From positions 73,629,665 through 73,693,664 of the forward strand of contig NC_084794.1 of NCBI RefSeq assembly GCF_963169125.1: a stretch of DNA of 64,000 bases. Reading direction: 5' to 3'. The position numbers and the translations under genes were made by a program. The number at the start of each line of letters is the position of its first letter. The stretch's first letter is position 1. The notes below the pieces were generated by a model. The model did no database searches. It worked only from the letters and a program-made list of their open reading frames with translations, and was not told the origin of the DNA. Shown piece after piece: positions 54,159-64,000 of the stretch. This DNA comes from Humulus lupulus (lineage: Eukaryota; Streptophyta; Magnoliopsida; Rosales; Cannabaceae).

Positions 54159-56410
54159 TCAAGGCCTCCCGCCGCGAGCACTCCGCTCAACCACCCTGGC
54201 GACGGCGTGCTCACTAAAGGAGGAGAAATCGAAGTTAGGATGTTGCCTCCACACTCCATAGAGGGCACGCTCTATGGATTTGTACTCGATTTCAGCCACA
54301 TTTTCCTCTAGGAGAGTGGCCCTCTCCTGAAACATTGCGACCTTAGCTTCTGCTCCCCCAAGATTGGCCTCTAGGCGAGCAACCCTCTACTGCAGCATCA
54401 CTGCCTTGGCATTCACCCTCTTCTTCTTTTTCGACGATGAAGAGGCCTTCGCTAGGGCCTTCTCAAGCTTAATCTTTGTATTAGTGAGTTCCCTCTCGAG
54501 CTCCTAAACCTTGACCGTTAGACAGTCCCTTTCAGCATTCGACGAGGAGAGATCCTGCACCGAGTCGGCGAAGCGTTGGGCCACCAGAGAAGCCTGTACA
54601 AGAAAAAAAACTCGTATATTAAAAATAATGATGATGAGCTAACAAAGAATCCAATAAAAAAAGAGTAAGGCCAATGTAAGACACATGAACTCACCCAAGT
54701 TGTGGAGCGCACAAGAGTCTCCCCAAGCTCCGACATGGCAAAATTCCCGAGACTTCTCCACTTAGTCTTAAGAAGACCCTCGATGACCTGAGTATACTGT
54801 TGCCAATAAGAGGTCGCCATACGACCCACCCAGGGTGCCCCCTCCGAGTTAGGGGTGCCCGGTTGAGCAGGGACAGATGACCCGCTCACCGAAGGAGGAG
54901 GGGGCATGGGAACACCGGGAAAATGAGCCCTCGATGGACCAGGATTGATGGGAGCATGAGGAAAAGTATTGTATTCCTTAGAAAAGGGATAGACGAAGCA
55001 CCCTGACATGGCCTGCGGACCGCGGGAGTGAGTGGCCATGTCACGGTCCATAGGGGCCAAAGGAGGGCACCCCTTGGGAGATGAAGATGATCGGCATGGT
55101 CGTCTGGGCTCTGGGGAAACCTCCTCGGGCACCCACTCCGCATCGCCCTCGTCAGAGTGATGCTCAACTAAAGGCACCTTCTTCTTTTGCTTGGAAACGT
55201 GCCACAACGCATCAGGATCTGAAACCGCGGATAAGTTGTGGCAGTTCAGGTTTGCCACGGTGAAGAGGCGGGCGACCATTTTCTTGACGAGGTCGGCATC
55301 GAGGAAGTTGTCCACTGGTGCTGCCTCCGACTCGGGAACGTCAAGGTTACCAAACTCCTCTGCACAATTAACACAATTACAAATATAAGCATAAGTTTCA
55401 AAATAACTAATTCAAAGCAAAAGGAAGACAAGCTTGAAGTACTTACTTGGGGACAAGCGAAAGCATTCATGTACGAAAATGGGACCTTTTACGAAGAAAA
55501 TGTCCTGCTTCTAGGACCCCAGGTTTAATATAGAACCCTCTATGAGGCAAACCTGGGAATTGACCTTTCGTAAGAAATAGAAGCCTTTGGATTTAGGGGT
55601 TGGCATGAGGTTATACATAAAATGCACCTCTCAAGCCATAGGAGCGCGTTGGTTGAGCTCAGTAAATGCCATGTATAGGCAACTTAAGGTCAGCCAGCTG
55701 TTAGGCGCCAGTAGGAGCGGAGCAAGGTCGAAGTGATTAAGCAACATGATGAAAAATGGGTGTAAAGGAATGGTCCCACCTGCTTTCAAGATATGCTTGC
55801 TCATGGCCATGCACCCTTGGGGGGGGGGGGGGGGGGGGTTATCAGCCCGACAGTTATTGGAAGGAACATACAACTTGTATTCCTCGCCAATGCGATATTT
55901 AACGGATAGCTCCAATAACTGATTCTCTGACACATTGGAAACAATAGAGGACGCCGATAGAGGACCATAATCTTGCCCCTCGGAAGCCACCTGCCCCCGC
56001 ACTCTCTTTGCCATATATGCAAAACCAAAGGAAAAAGGTGAGGTAGAAACATGGCACTTTAACCTCCATTTTTTCTTCCTAGCAAGGGTCTTCCCCTGAG
56101 GCGCTGAGTGTGGGAGCGCTGGGCAAGGGTGAATTGAAAACAAGGGTTGAGGGGAACCCGGGGTGACCTCATGGCAACCATAAGGGGAGAATGGGGCAAA
56201 AGGTTCAGGTGGGAGATTTCCCTCCATGAACTCCAACTCCAACTGTAGATCAAAAAGGGTCACCCTAAGGTTTACAATGTGATCGCTAAGGTCAAAGGGG
56301 AAAAGAGCTCCATCGCCCCTCAAAACTGAGTATATTTCGCTCTCCACCACCCAGATTTTACGCCTAAGTTCTGCCATATGCTCAAGGTGACATATACGGG
56401 CCTGCCTCAA
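54159..56410 (-). pseudogene. Spliced antisense ORF of Tat element (putative gypsy-type transposon protein)
   Basis: This runs against the element's own genes. I infer exon 1 56410-55447, exon 2 55359-54695 and exon 3 54593-54159. Introns (about 87 and 101 bp) have GTAAGT...GCAG and GTGAGT...ACAG ends, and the joined frame is continuous (RLSP, K, EFGN at the first junction). Exon 1 contains ILKAGGTIPLHPFFIMLLNH, LAPNSWLTLSCLYMAFTEL and PKSKGFYFLRKVNSQVCLIE, typical of the Transposase_28 family. Exon 2 is Pro-rich, then WQQYTQVIEGLLKTKWRSLG. Exon 3 is a coiled coil (ELERELTNTKIKLEKALAKA, KKKK, ARLEANLGGAEAKVAMFQER). In-frame stops at about 55630, 55516, 54506 and 54389 show decay. ATG 56410 or the MAKRVRGQ methionine (about 56014) may be the start. 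Function unknown. Confidence 0.75.
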
Positions 56411-56740
56411 AGTGTCATAGTCTTGGTGAGGGTTTTTTTCGGAGGACTTTCAGTCTAAAGACAAGTCTACAAACCCGACCCCCAACGGAGCACCAGACGA
56501 TCCCTCACATGCCATGAAACCTCGTCTTGTAGGTAATAAGGGTGCACGTGTAAATGAGGGGATTGCTACAAAATACAAAGGAATGGACTCAAAACCTCTA
56601 GACACGAGCGCTCTAAATGACCAACTACAGGGTACAAACAAGGGCATGTAAGTGGATTAACTCACAGCGAGCTCTGACCAAGGAAACCCATCCTAAGTAG
56701 TGCTATTTTGGACCCGATGAAATAAGAAAGAAAGAAAGTA
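56411..56740. other. Right end of element E remains
   Basis: No gene seen. It should be upstream (in antisense sense) of the ORF above. The element's 3' LTR is absent and the sequence passes into Tekay-family sequence near 56741. Confidence 0.4.
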
Positions 56741-57101
56741 TACCTTATAACTTAAACACTTACTTGGCGGTTAGATTCGGAGCTTTGAGTGTGTGTATCG
56801 AGGAGAACTTCATGCGGATGAACTGTTTCTCTGATACCAACTGTAATGACCCAACTATTCTAGACCTTATAGTATAATAAATATCATCTTCATAATCAGT
56901 CATATTAATCAAACCTTAGGTTATAATTAATATTCTTAAACTATAGGTTAAACTTATAAAATCTACAGGTGTTGCTACGAGTGTCCAACTAAGTCCCGGC
57001 TTGAACCAAAATCCACAGTCATAAACATACTATAACTACTACTAGCTATTACTATTTATTACTACTATCTAACTAGCTAAGTAAAGTTCTTGGACTCTAC
57101 A
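56741..57101 (-). repeat. Tekay-family fragment: leader exon 1, primer site and collapsed LTR
   Basis: From left to right: leader sequence like that of elements A and D (TTGGCGGTTAGATTCGGAGC, about 56764), a primer site (CTCTGATACCA, about 56830), then an LTR beginning TGTAATGACCC (56842) and ending TTGGACTCTACA (57101). The LTR is only 260 bp because its middle is deleted between ATTCTAGACCTTA (about 56873) and the 3'-end block ATTAATCAAACCTTA. The joint has a shared ACCTTA, so deletion by short homology is likely. The left truncation joins Tat element E. Confidence 0.85.
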
Positions 57102-57117
57102 CAAGAGAAATAGAAAA

Positions 57118-58018
57118 TTGAAAAGGTTGGAGAGAATGGCTCAGAATGCGAATAATGGTGCCAAAAACAATGTTAATCAAGGCAATCTCGGTAATGTGGG
57201 TAATACTGCGGTTGAGGCTAACCCACCTTTGAGGGATTATGTACTCCCTGCTATTACAGGGATACATTCTAGTATTCGTCTGCCTACTGTAGAAGCGAAC
57301 AACTTTGAGATCAAGTCGTCGATTACTCAAATGGTACAGAACTGTGTTCAGTTTGGGGTGCTACCTAATGAGGATCCTATTGTACACATCACCAACTTTT
57401 TAGAGCTATGTGCTACATTCAAGATGAATGGGGTAAGTAGTGATGCAATTCAATTGAGACTGTTCTCGTTCTCCTTAAGGAATAAAGCCAAAAGTTGGTT
57501 GATCTCGTTGCAAGCCAACTCAATCGTCACATGGGAGGACCTTGCCCAAAAGTTTCTTGCTAAGTATTTTCCTTCTACTAAATCGACTCGGATTAGAGGA
57601 GAGATTAATAATTTCCATCAGTTAGAGGGGGAGTCTCTGTTGAAGCTTGGGAAAGGTTTAAGTAGTTGCTTTGGAAGTGCACACATCATGGGATAGAGAA
57701 ATGGATGCTGGTGCACACATTTTACAATGGTTTGAGAGGAAACACCAGGACCATAATTGATGCAGCAACGGGTGGAGTTTTTATGAGCAAAAATGCTAAT
57801 GAGGCCTATGACCAGTTAGAGGAAATGGCCATGAATAATTATAATTGGCCTAAGGAGCCTGAAAACAAGAAAGTGGCAGGAGTTTTAGAAGTTGATCCTA
57901 TTGCTCTGCTTACTGCGCAAGTTGCATCTTTGACCAAGCAACTAAAGCAAAACAACATATCAGCTCAAGCGATGCATGTACCATCCGCTTATGGCTGTGA
58001 AATTGTGGAGGTCCTCAT
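57118..58018 (+). pseudogene. Athila gag, part 1
   Basis: Recognised from [43 protein letters not shown]-like [60 protein letters not shown] and [20 protein letters not shown], the ordered hallmarks of Athila gag. A frameshift near 57650 moves to the frame [20 protein letters not shown], then TIIDAATGGVFMSKNANEAY. The segment ends in the zinc-knuckle start (C-E-I), where one base is missing, and is cut by the solo LTR. The start used, [11 protein letters not shown] or an upstream codon, is uncertain. Confidence 0.88.
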
Positions 58019-60466
58019 TGTAACGTCCTCCTAATCAAGGACCGTTACACTGTAACTAAGGTTAATGCCAAGGGTTAAGGTTAAAAAATTTGGTCAAAGG
58101 AACTGTTGACTTTTCATTCAAAAGTTTTATACATACATGGTATCTCGAAATATTACAAATAGATGTTTAAAAGGGTATATACAAGTCAAAAGTACAACCT
58201 TTCTAAGCGGCAAAATCAGGGATACAACCCTAGTTCCTCTGAGATATCCTTGGCAGTGGTGGACGAGCACCTGCATATGTGCACGCCGCCACCGAAGTTC
58301 TCTAACTCATGGCTGGTCTAGCTTTTCTTTTCCCTTACCTGCACCAGATAGCACCTGTAAGCCAATGCTCAATAAGAAAACTTAAACATATGCATGAACA
58401 ATAAATACAAAATTCAGATACATATATATAGCATGCCCAGCAGTAATAGCCTACTCATGCATGCAAAAAATTACAAATAAATGACCATTGGATCATTCTA
58501 TGGCCCGCTGCCTTGAATAGTTGACCATGGAGTCAATCTGGGGCCCTATGCCCTAGCTACGTGACCATAGAATCACCTGGGGCCCTTTCCCTTAGCTCTG
58601 GGTAACTAGCCATAAAGCTAGCCAAGGGCTTTGTTTTTCAACGACCATAGGGTCGCCCAACGTAATAGTACGTTCTTGGTTGGGCCTAAGCCTTTCAACC
58701 AGCACGCTATTGTCGCCCTTGACTAATTAGTCAAGCCCCAAGCCAGGTATTCAGATACAGATACATATAAGCATACTTCAGACAAAACAAGCATACATAT
58801 AATACCATCAATTAGATGCAAACATAGTGATAACTATGTTCCTTAACGGGGCCAAGCCCTAGCTACACAAACCATGCGAACAATCACATAACACTTAGCC
58901 AGAAACAGAATATTCAAGTATGTTTAATCAACAAGTGCAAACATAACTCAATCACGTTCATTCTCAGGAGCCTAAGCCCTATTCATAGTTATAACCAACA
59001 ACCAGGTTACATATATCACGTATTTGATGCATTTTTCTTACCTCAGGTTCGAGTATAGCGTAATAATAAAAACAACCATTGAGAATGATCTAGCCCCTAA
59101 CGGTAACCTAGTCACAACCATAATATAGGATCCCGTCAATAACGAGCAAATAAAGGCTTTTGGACCGAGCCCTAGCCTCTGGGACCTCGAATTCTACTAA
59201 ACCAGGTAGCAGAATTGATCCGAGCCCTTAGGTTTGAATTTGTGTCATTAAAACCCTACGGTAGCCAAAACTGCCCAGGCGGGTCGCAACTTGCCCCTAA
59301 GGGTCGCGGCGCGCCTCCCAAGTCAGAGGCCCCTCATGCTTGGAACTAGGACACGGGATGCGACTTGCCCTAGAGGGTCGCGACGCGCCTCCAAAGATGA
59401 CCCCCCCCCCCCCCCCCCCCACCTGGCCCTGGGTTCGCTTGGGTCGCGGTGCCCCAAGAACAGGGCCGCGAACTGACCCTATGAACCCAGAATTCCTTTG
59501 TTTTTCTCCAGCCAAAACCTTCCCAAAAGAGTCCTAGAACTATAATTCAATCCCCATAACAGATTCAACATAATACCAGCAACAAAACCTAACCTAAAAC
59601 TTGATTAAAAACCCATCAAAACTCACAATCCAACACTAGAGCTACAAAGCTCACGAACACCTCAAGAACACTAAGAAACCATAACAGAATTCAAATAAAA
59701 CAGGGGTTAGAGCTTTACCTCAGCTATGATTTAAGGCCTCCTAGCTGTAGCTAATCAAATTCTAGAGCCAAGCCTTCAATTTCCCAAGCTTCAACTAATA
59801 ATTTCCTTAGTTCCTCAAGCAGTTCACTTAGAAAATGAAAGAGAATGAGGGAGAGAGAGAGAGAGTCGGTTGGGTGAGCTGATAAGAGTGTTCGAGTGTT
59901 TTGTGTTTTGTTTTCTTAAGGTTCAAGTGACTTAAGTTAATCCCGAGGGTCGGGGTACCAAAAATGTCCCCAAGGGAAAAATGGTCAAATTCCCCGATAT
60001 TCCCTCCTAATCTCGCTAACTCCAAATATATTCTCAAATATTTATTCCCATTACCTGATAACTCGGTAATGTACTAATTACCCAAAATACCCATTGACTC
60101 GCCCCGAATCGGGTATTGTGTCCCATTGTGACTTTCTCGCTAACTTACTCCCTAGGATCGTCTCGTGCCGAGTAACCCAAATAAACCCACATAATAATGT
60201 GGTCTCTCACATATATCACATATATGCACATATATATAATTATGCTCATAACATGCCAAATTACGAATATTGCCCTTCTAATAAGAAACACACTCACATG
60301 CATATTCAATACACCTAAACATGCATATCTAGTCATATTATCATACAACTCATGTAATCACATAATTACACATAAATATATCTCACATAAACATATAATT
60401 CCATATTTTTCCCTCATGCCTCCTAATCAAGGCCATAAGCCTTATTAGGTAATTTGGGACGTTACA
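58019..60466 (-). mobile_element. Tekay-type solo LTR in Athila gag zinc knuckle
   Basis: Ends TGTAACGTCC and GGGACGTTACA. Flanks CTCAT (58014-58018) and CACAT (60467-60471) match at 4 of 5. Joining the flanks gives the expected gag zinc-knuckle continuation (HPLEQCP), confirming the site. It shares the CTCGCTAACTTACTCCCTAGG block with the element B LTR in the same orientation. 2448 bp, with a C20-type run at 59401-59420 and GTCGCGGCGCG/GTCGCGACGCG motifs around 59290-59460. Confidence 0.85.
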
Positions 60467-60878
60467 CACATCCTCTTGAGCAATGCCCAAGTACTACCGG
60501 TTGCTCATCTAATGTAAATAACATGTCGTTGGAGCAGGCTCATGCTATAGGTAATTTTCCAAGACCATCCAACAATCCATATTCCATGTCATATACCCAT
60601 GCTTGGAGAAACCACCCTAACATGTCGTGGAAAAACAACCAAGGAGCATAACCACCATATCCTCAGAATCTGCTCCAGTACCCTCCTCACCAACCAACAT
60701 ATTGACTCAACCCTAGACTCTAATATGATGCTCGCCCATCTCAACCACCACCAAACCCTTAAGTGAACCCATCAGCAGCACAACCTAACCACCTGAACCA
60801 ATTCATGACAGAGACACGATCTTCAATAAGGAATTTGGAGACACAAATTGGCCAGCTAACGAAGTTAATGTCAAATAG
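60467..60878 (+). pseudogene. Athila gag, part 2
   Basis: HPLEQCPSTTGCSS (zinc-knuckle end), NNPYSMSYTHAWRNHPNMSW and KNNQGA, a Pro/Gln-rich low-complexity part with stops, then FMTETRSSIRNLETQIGQLT and KLMSNS just before the next solo LTR. RNLE.QIGQLAK is a strong Athila marker. Confidence 0.88.
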
Positions 60879-63134
60879 TGTAATGACCCAAAATTGCTAA
60901 TCGGGCTTAGTGTCTTGATTAGCGTGCTGAGAGAGCATAATTGGTTTATATGTGTGTTTAATTGGTTAAAATGCGTGACTATGTGACCTGCATGATTAAT
61001 ATGATTATGTGAATATATTATATGCATGTTTATGAGTATTAGATATGCATGTGGGCCCCTTATAGTTTATAAGGGGCATATTTGTAATTTTGGCCCGTTG
61101 AGGGCATAAATGTGATTTTATGTGATATATGGTTGAGACCACATTAATATGTGGATATATTTGCAGGACATGGCTCGAGACGGTCTTAGTGAGCGGATTA
61201 GTGAAATAGTCATAGCGGGATTTAAATACCCGGCTTGGGGGAGCCTGGGGGTATTTTGGGAATTTAGAGAATTTTTTGGGATTTATTGAGTAATGAATAA
61301 GTATTTGGTAATTAATTAGACGTGACGGGGTTAATTGGTTAATAGTAGGAACACTTGAGGAATTAGCAGGAACTGGGGGAATATGACCAATTTACCTTTA
61401 TGGGTAATTTAAGGGCTAGATAGGCTTAAAGGAAAAAATGGTATTTTGTTGGGTTAGGATATACACAGAAGGGTCTTGGGAGTGTATCAGAAAACACTAG
61501 AAATCCCTCAAACTTTCAAAAAAACGTTTTTCCTTCCTCATTCTAGAACTAAGGGGAAATCTTAGAATTTTAAAGGAGAAACTCAAGGGAGCAAAGCAAG
61601 CAGGGAATTCAGGTGTGGGAATCTAGGGGATCAATCTGGGATCATCCAAAGCCCTTGTTGAGGAATTAGGCTACAAACTGTGGTATGAATTCAAGTTAGT
61701 TTCTCTAAAATTCTTTTGAAACCATGTTAGATTTGAGTTTGCATGAGTCTTAGTTGTTAGTTGGTTTTTGTTGAATTTGAGCATTTAATAAGAGTAAGAA
61801 TTGATTATGAGCTAGATATAATGTTTGGACCAAAAGGGTGGGAATTCTAGGCTTAAATCTAGGTTTGACTGTTGGTTTGGGGTGTGAATTTGAGGTTAGG
61901 CTCGTGAAGAAACACTGAGAAAAGGTGGTTTTTTTTGGGTTTAGGGGCTCGGGTCGCGGCCATGTGCTTCAGGCGTCGTGGCTCGCATGAATTTTGGAGG
62001 CTGGGAACCTTTGTTCGCCAAGCGCATCGTGACTCGGAGGAGAGCAGGTTGCGGCTCGTGTCCCCCATCAGAGAGGATTGAGCCTCTGTCCAAGGGGCGG
62101 CCCACAGCCCTCAAGGGCAAGTCACAGCCCTAAGTGCGGAATTAAGGGAAAATGGGGTTTAAGGCTCGGGAATTCAAACCTAAATGCTCAGGACGATTTC
62201 TACTTCCCGGTTTAGTAGAAATCGAGGTTCCGGAGGCTAGCTATTGTTTCCTAAGTATTTATTTGGATTAGAAATTGATGGTTACCCATTAACACTGTGA
62301 CTAGGTTTATCACCAAGGCTCAGGACTAAGGATCGTGCTCAGGACCGTTCCGTATTATTCGCCTGGGATTCGAGGTAAGAAGACTGCACCCTTGTGGTTG
62401 TGAATGGGACTGAGGTTCCCAATAATTGGATATGTGTATTCTGTGATTATACGACTGTTATGTATACGAGAATGAACGACCTAAGAGTGTCGGGGCTGAT
62501 GATAAGCGTACTGAACGCAGCTCGACATAAGCGAGTCGGGGTCAACTAAATAGATAGAGGGCTCGGCCTAAGTGTGCTAACCTTGAGCATTTGTGTAATT
62601 GGTTACAATATGTGTTTGAGATGATGTGTTCACTATTTTTTAGTTACATGCTTGAATTCTTTTAAATGACTGAACTGATTGAATATTACTGTTGTTATAT
62701 GTGCTTGCTGTTTATGGTTTTCTTGTTGGGCCTTGGCTCACGGGTGCTACGTGGTGCAGGTAAAGACAAAGGAAAATTGGACCAACCATGAGTTGGAGAG
62801 CTCTGGGGGCAAGGTGTACATATTCAGCTGCTTGGCTACCACGACCTAGGGAAAGTACAAGGACAAACCCCTAAAACTTGTATTTTGCCATTAGAGTGGC
62901 GTTTGATTGTATTAAACTTTTGAGGGTTGTAAATTATCACTTATACCCTGTTTTTGGGATCCCATGTACCAAACATCTATTTTAGTGAAAGTTAATCGTT
63001 TATCATCAAAATCTTTTAACCCTAACCTGATAGTTGACTTTAGGAACACATTATTGTTCAAACGACTTGATTAACAAGACTTGCACTATTTTAAAATACA
63101 CAATGCAATGGTCTTGGTTATCTAGAGCGTTACA
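60879..63134 (+). mobile_element. Tekay-type solo LTR in Athila gag, plus orientation
   Basis: It begins TGTAATGACCCAAAATTGC and ends CTAGAGCGTTACA. Flanks AATAG (60874-60878) and AATAC (63135-63139) match at 4 of 5. The gag frame continues across (KLMSNS, then NTIKGNLPNS). It is a relative of the LTRs at 13088 and 58019 in opposite orientation: it carries the reverse complement of their GACACAATACCCG / CTCGGCACGAG-type region around 61160-61250. 2256 bp. Confidence 0.82.
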
Positions 63135-63365
63135 AATACGATTAAAGGGAATTTACCGAACTCCACAGAGGTAAATCCCAAGGAGCAATGTCAGGTAATC
63201 ACTTTGAGGAGTGGGACCAAGTATGAAGGGCCTTCAGTTCAAGAGGAAGAGGTGAAGACTCATGATCAATAGGTAGCTACACCAGAGAAGAAAAATGTCA
63301 CTGAATATCTGTAGAAAAAGGGAATGACAAGGCTGAGATAGTGGAACCTCAACAAAAAGTATCAT
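63135..63365 (+). pseudogene. Athila gag, part 3
   Basis: NSTEVNPKEQCQVITLRSGT (about 63165-63225) is the gag C-terminal signature of Athila, followed by KYEGPSVQEEEVKTHDQ, a stop at about 63271 and further residues KKGNDKAEIVEPQQKVSL. Protease would follow, but new sequence starts at 63366. Confidence 0.88.
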
Positions 63366-64000
63366 TGTTGGGAATTGTGCCCTTAAAGCAATTGTAGTTG
63401 ACAATAGTTTTAATGAAATAAATGAATAAATTGAATTATTTTATATAAGTAGCTTATGTACTATATTATTGTTAATAATATTAAGTAAATATCAGAAATT
63501 CCCAAGTTCTTCTATGTGGTCTCAATCTTATATTGGTATGAGATGATCGAGATTGAGAAAATGAACTTAAATAGTTCGCAGTAAAATAAAGTTATGGAAT
63601 CTTTAGATTAATTACTGCTAGTACGGTCCACTAGTATTATGAATATATGTGACCTAGATCCAGGTTACTAGTGTAGTAGGACACTTTAGTGGATGTACTT
63701 TGCATGCTGAGAGTATGTAGAACTGGACCAGATGTTATTTAGTAATACTTGTTTAAATACTGTTTCGTAGTATTATAAAACACATCAGTTGATGATCATA
63801 TACAAACTGATCTTAATCCTAAAGTTACTATGAACTCCTACATATGTCATTTGATTCATGCGTTACGGTTTGTCAGAATGATCAGGCTAAATACTATTGT
63901 TTTGGGGACTCAATGATGTATATGGTTAGGGACATAGCTTAACAAACATGGAATCGAGACATTCTTATAGATCGAATGATGATTCCCTATTGGGGTTGGC
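63366..64000 (+). mobile_element. Probable LTR of another retrotransposon, truncated by window end
   Basis: Athila coding sequence stops abruptly at TGTTGGGAATTGTGCCC, which has the look of a copia-type LTR start, and AT-rich non-coding sequence continues to the window end. The candidate left target copy is ATCAT (63361-63365). No partner end is in view, so the family and type are not settled. Confidence 0.5.

Larger units (their letters stand above)
39890..56740 (+). mobile_element. Tat-lineage Ty3/gypsy element E, internally deleted, interrupted by element D
   Basis: Plus-strand element with 5' LTR (to 41188), TGGTGCCGTCTGTGG primer region, gag (41295-42574), protease (52314-52890), a repeat-rich 3' region and an antisense ORF (54159-56410). 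Between gag and protease, and between protease and the 3' region, expected sequence is missing (gag end and zinc knuckle; RT, RNase H and integrase), so it could only move with helper proteins. A complete Tekay element (42575-52313) is inserted after gag. The 3' LTR is not found; the right part ends where a Tekay LTR fragment begins (about 56741). The left border is approximate. Confidence 0.75.
57102..63365 (+). mobile_element. Athila Ty3/gypsy gag region carrying two solo LTRs
   Basis: A plus-strand Athila element of which gag is visible in three pieces (57118-58018, 60467-60878, 63135-63365), separated by solo LTRs at 58019-60466 and 60879-63134. The left end abuts a Tekay LTR fragment and the right side is cut by a probable LTR at 63366. 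No Athila LTR or pol is in the window. Confidence 0.85.

Overview
This window is plant nuclear DNA from a dicot, AT-rich, and made almost entirely of transposable elements layered inside one another. The evidence is plant-specific element lineages (CACTA/En-Spm, Ty3/gypsy Tekay, Tat and Athila, Ty1/copia SIRE), initiator-Met tRNA primer sites next to LTRs, and spliced genes. Only one host gene is convincing: a three-exon h-type thioredoxin at 38534-39146. I cannot name the species. All family names come from recognised protein motifs and LTR structure; no search was run.

Left block (1-21321): a four-level nest whose left borders all lie outside the window. A CACTA transposon (to 5220, ending in a recognisable terminal inverted repeat) sits inside the pol of a minus-strand Tekay-like element (5221-11100). 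That element sits inside the gag-pol of a second minus-strand Tekay-like element (11101-15370), which sits inside the gag region of a minus-strand Tat-lineage element (15371-21321). The Tat gag also carries a solo LTR (16240-18788), which in turn carries an Athila-like solo LTR (16376-17773, perfect 5-bp target duplication).

Middle block: a long SIRE-like copia element (22436-35218) with gag, pol, an extra ORF in the position where SIRE elements carry an env-like gene, and two LTRs, one of which has a 437-bp tandem duplication. A Tekay solo LTR (28257-30183) interrupts its reverse transcriptase with a perfect AACTC duplication. A gene-poor stretch and the thioredoxin gene follow (35219-39890).

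Right block: a deleted Tat-lineage element (about 39890-56740) keeps a 5' LTR, gag, protease, a tandem-repeat 3' region and a spliced antisense ORF. A complete Tekay element with both LTRs, primer site and polypurine tract (42575-52313) interrupts it. Then come a Tekay LTR fragment (56741-57101) and an Athila gag (57102-63365) split by two large Tekay-type solo LTRs. The window ends inside another probable LTR (63366-64000).

Almost every element reading frame is broken by stops or shifts. The most promising unexplained features are a small, apparently spliced leader ORF between primer site and gag, shared by two Tekay copies; the copia env-position ORF; and clustered CGATATATCG palindromes in every full-length Tekay LTR.
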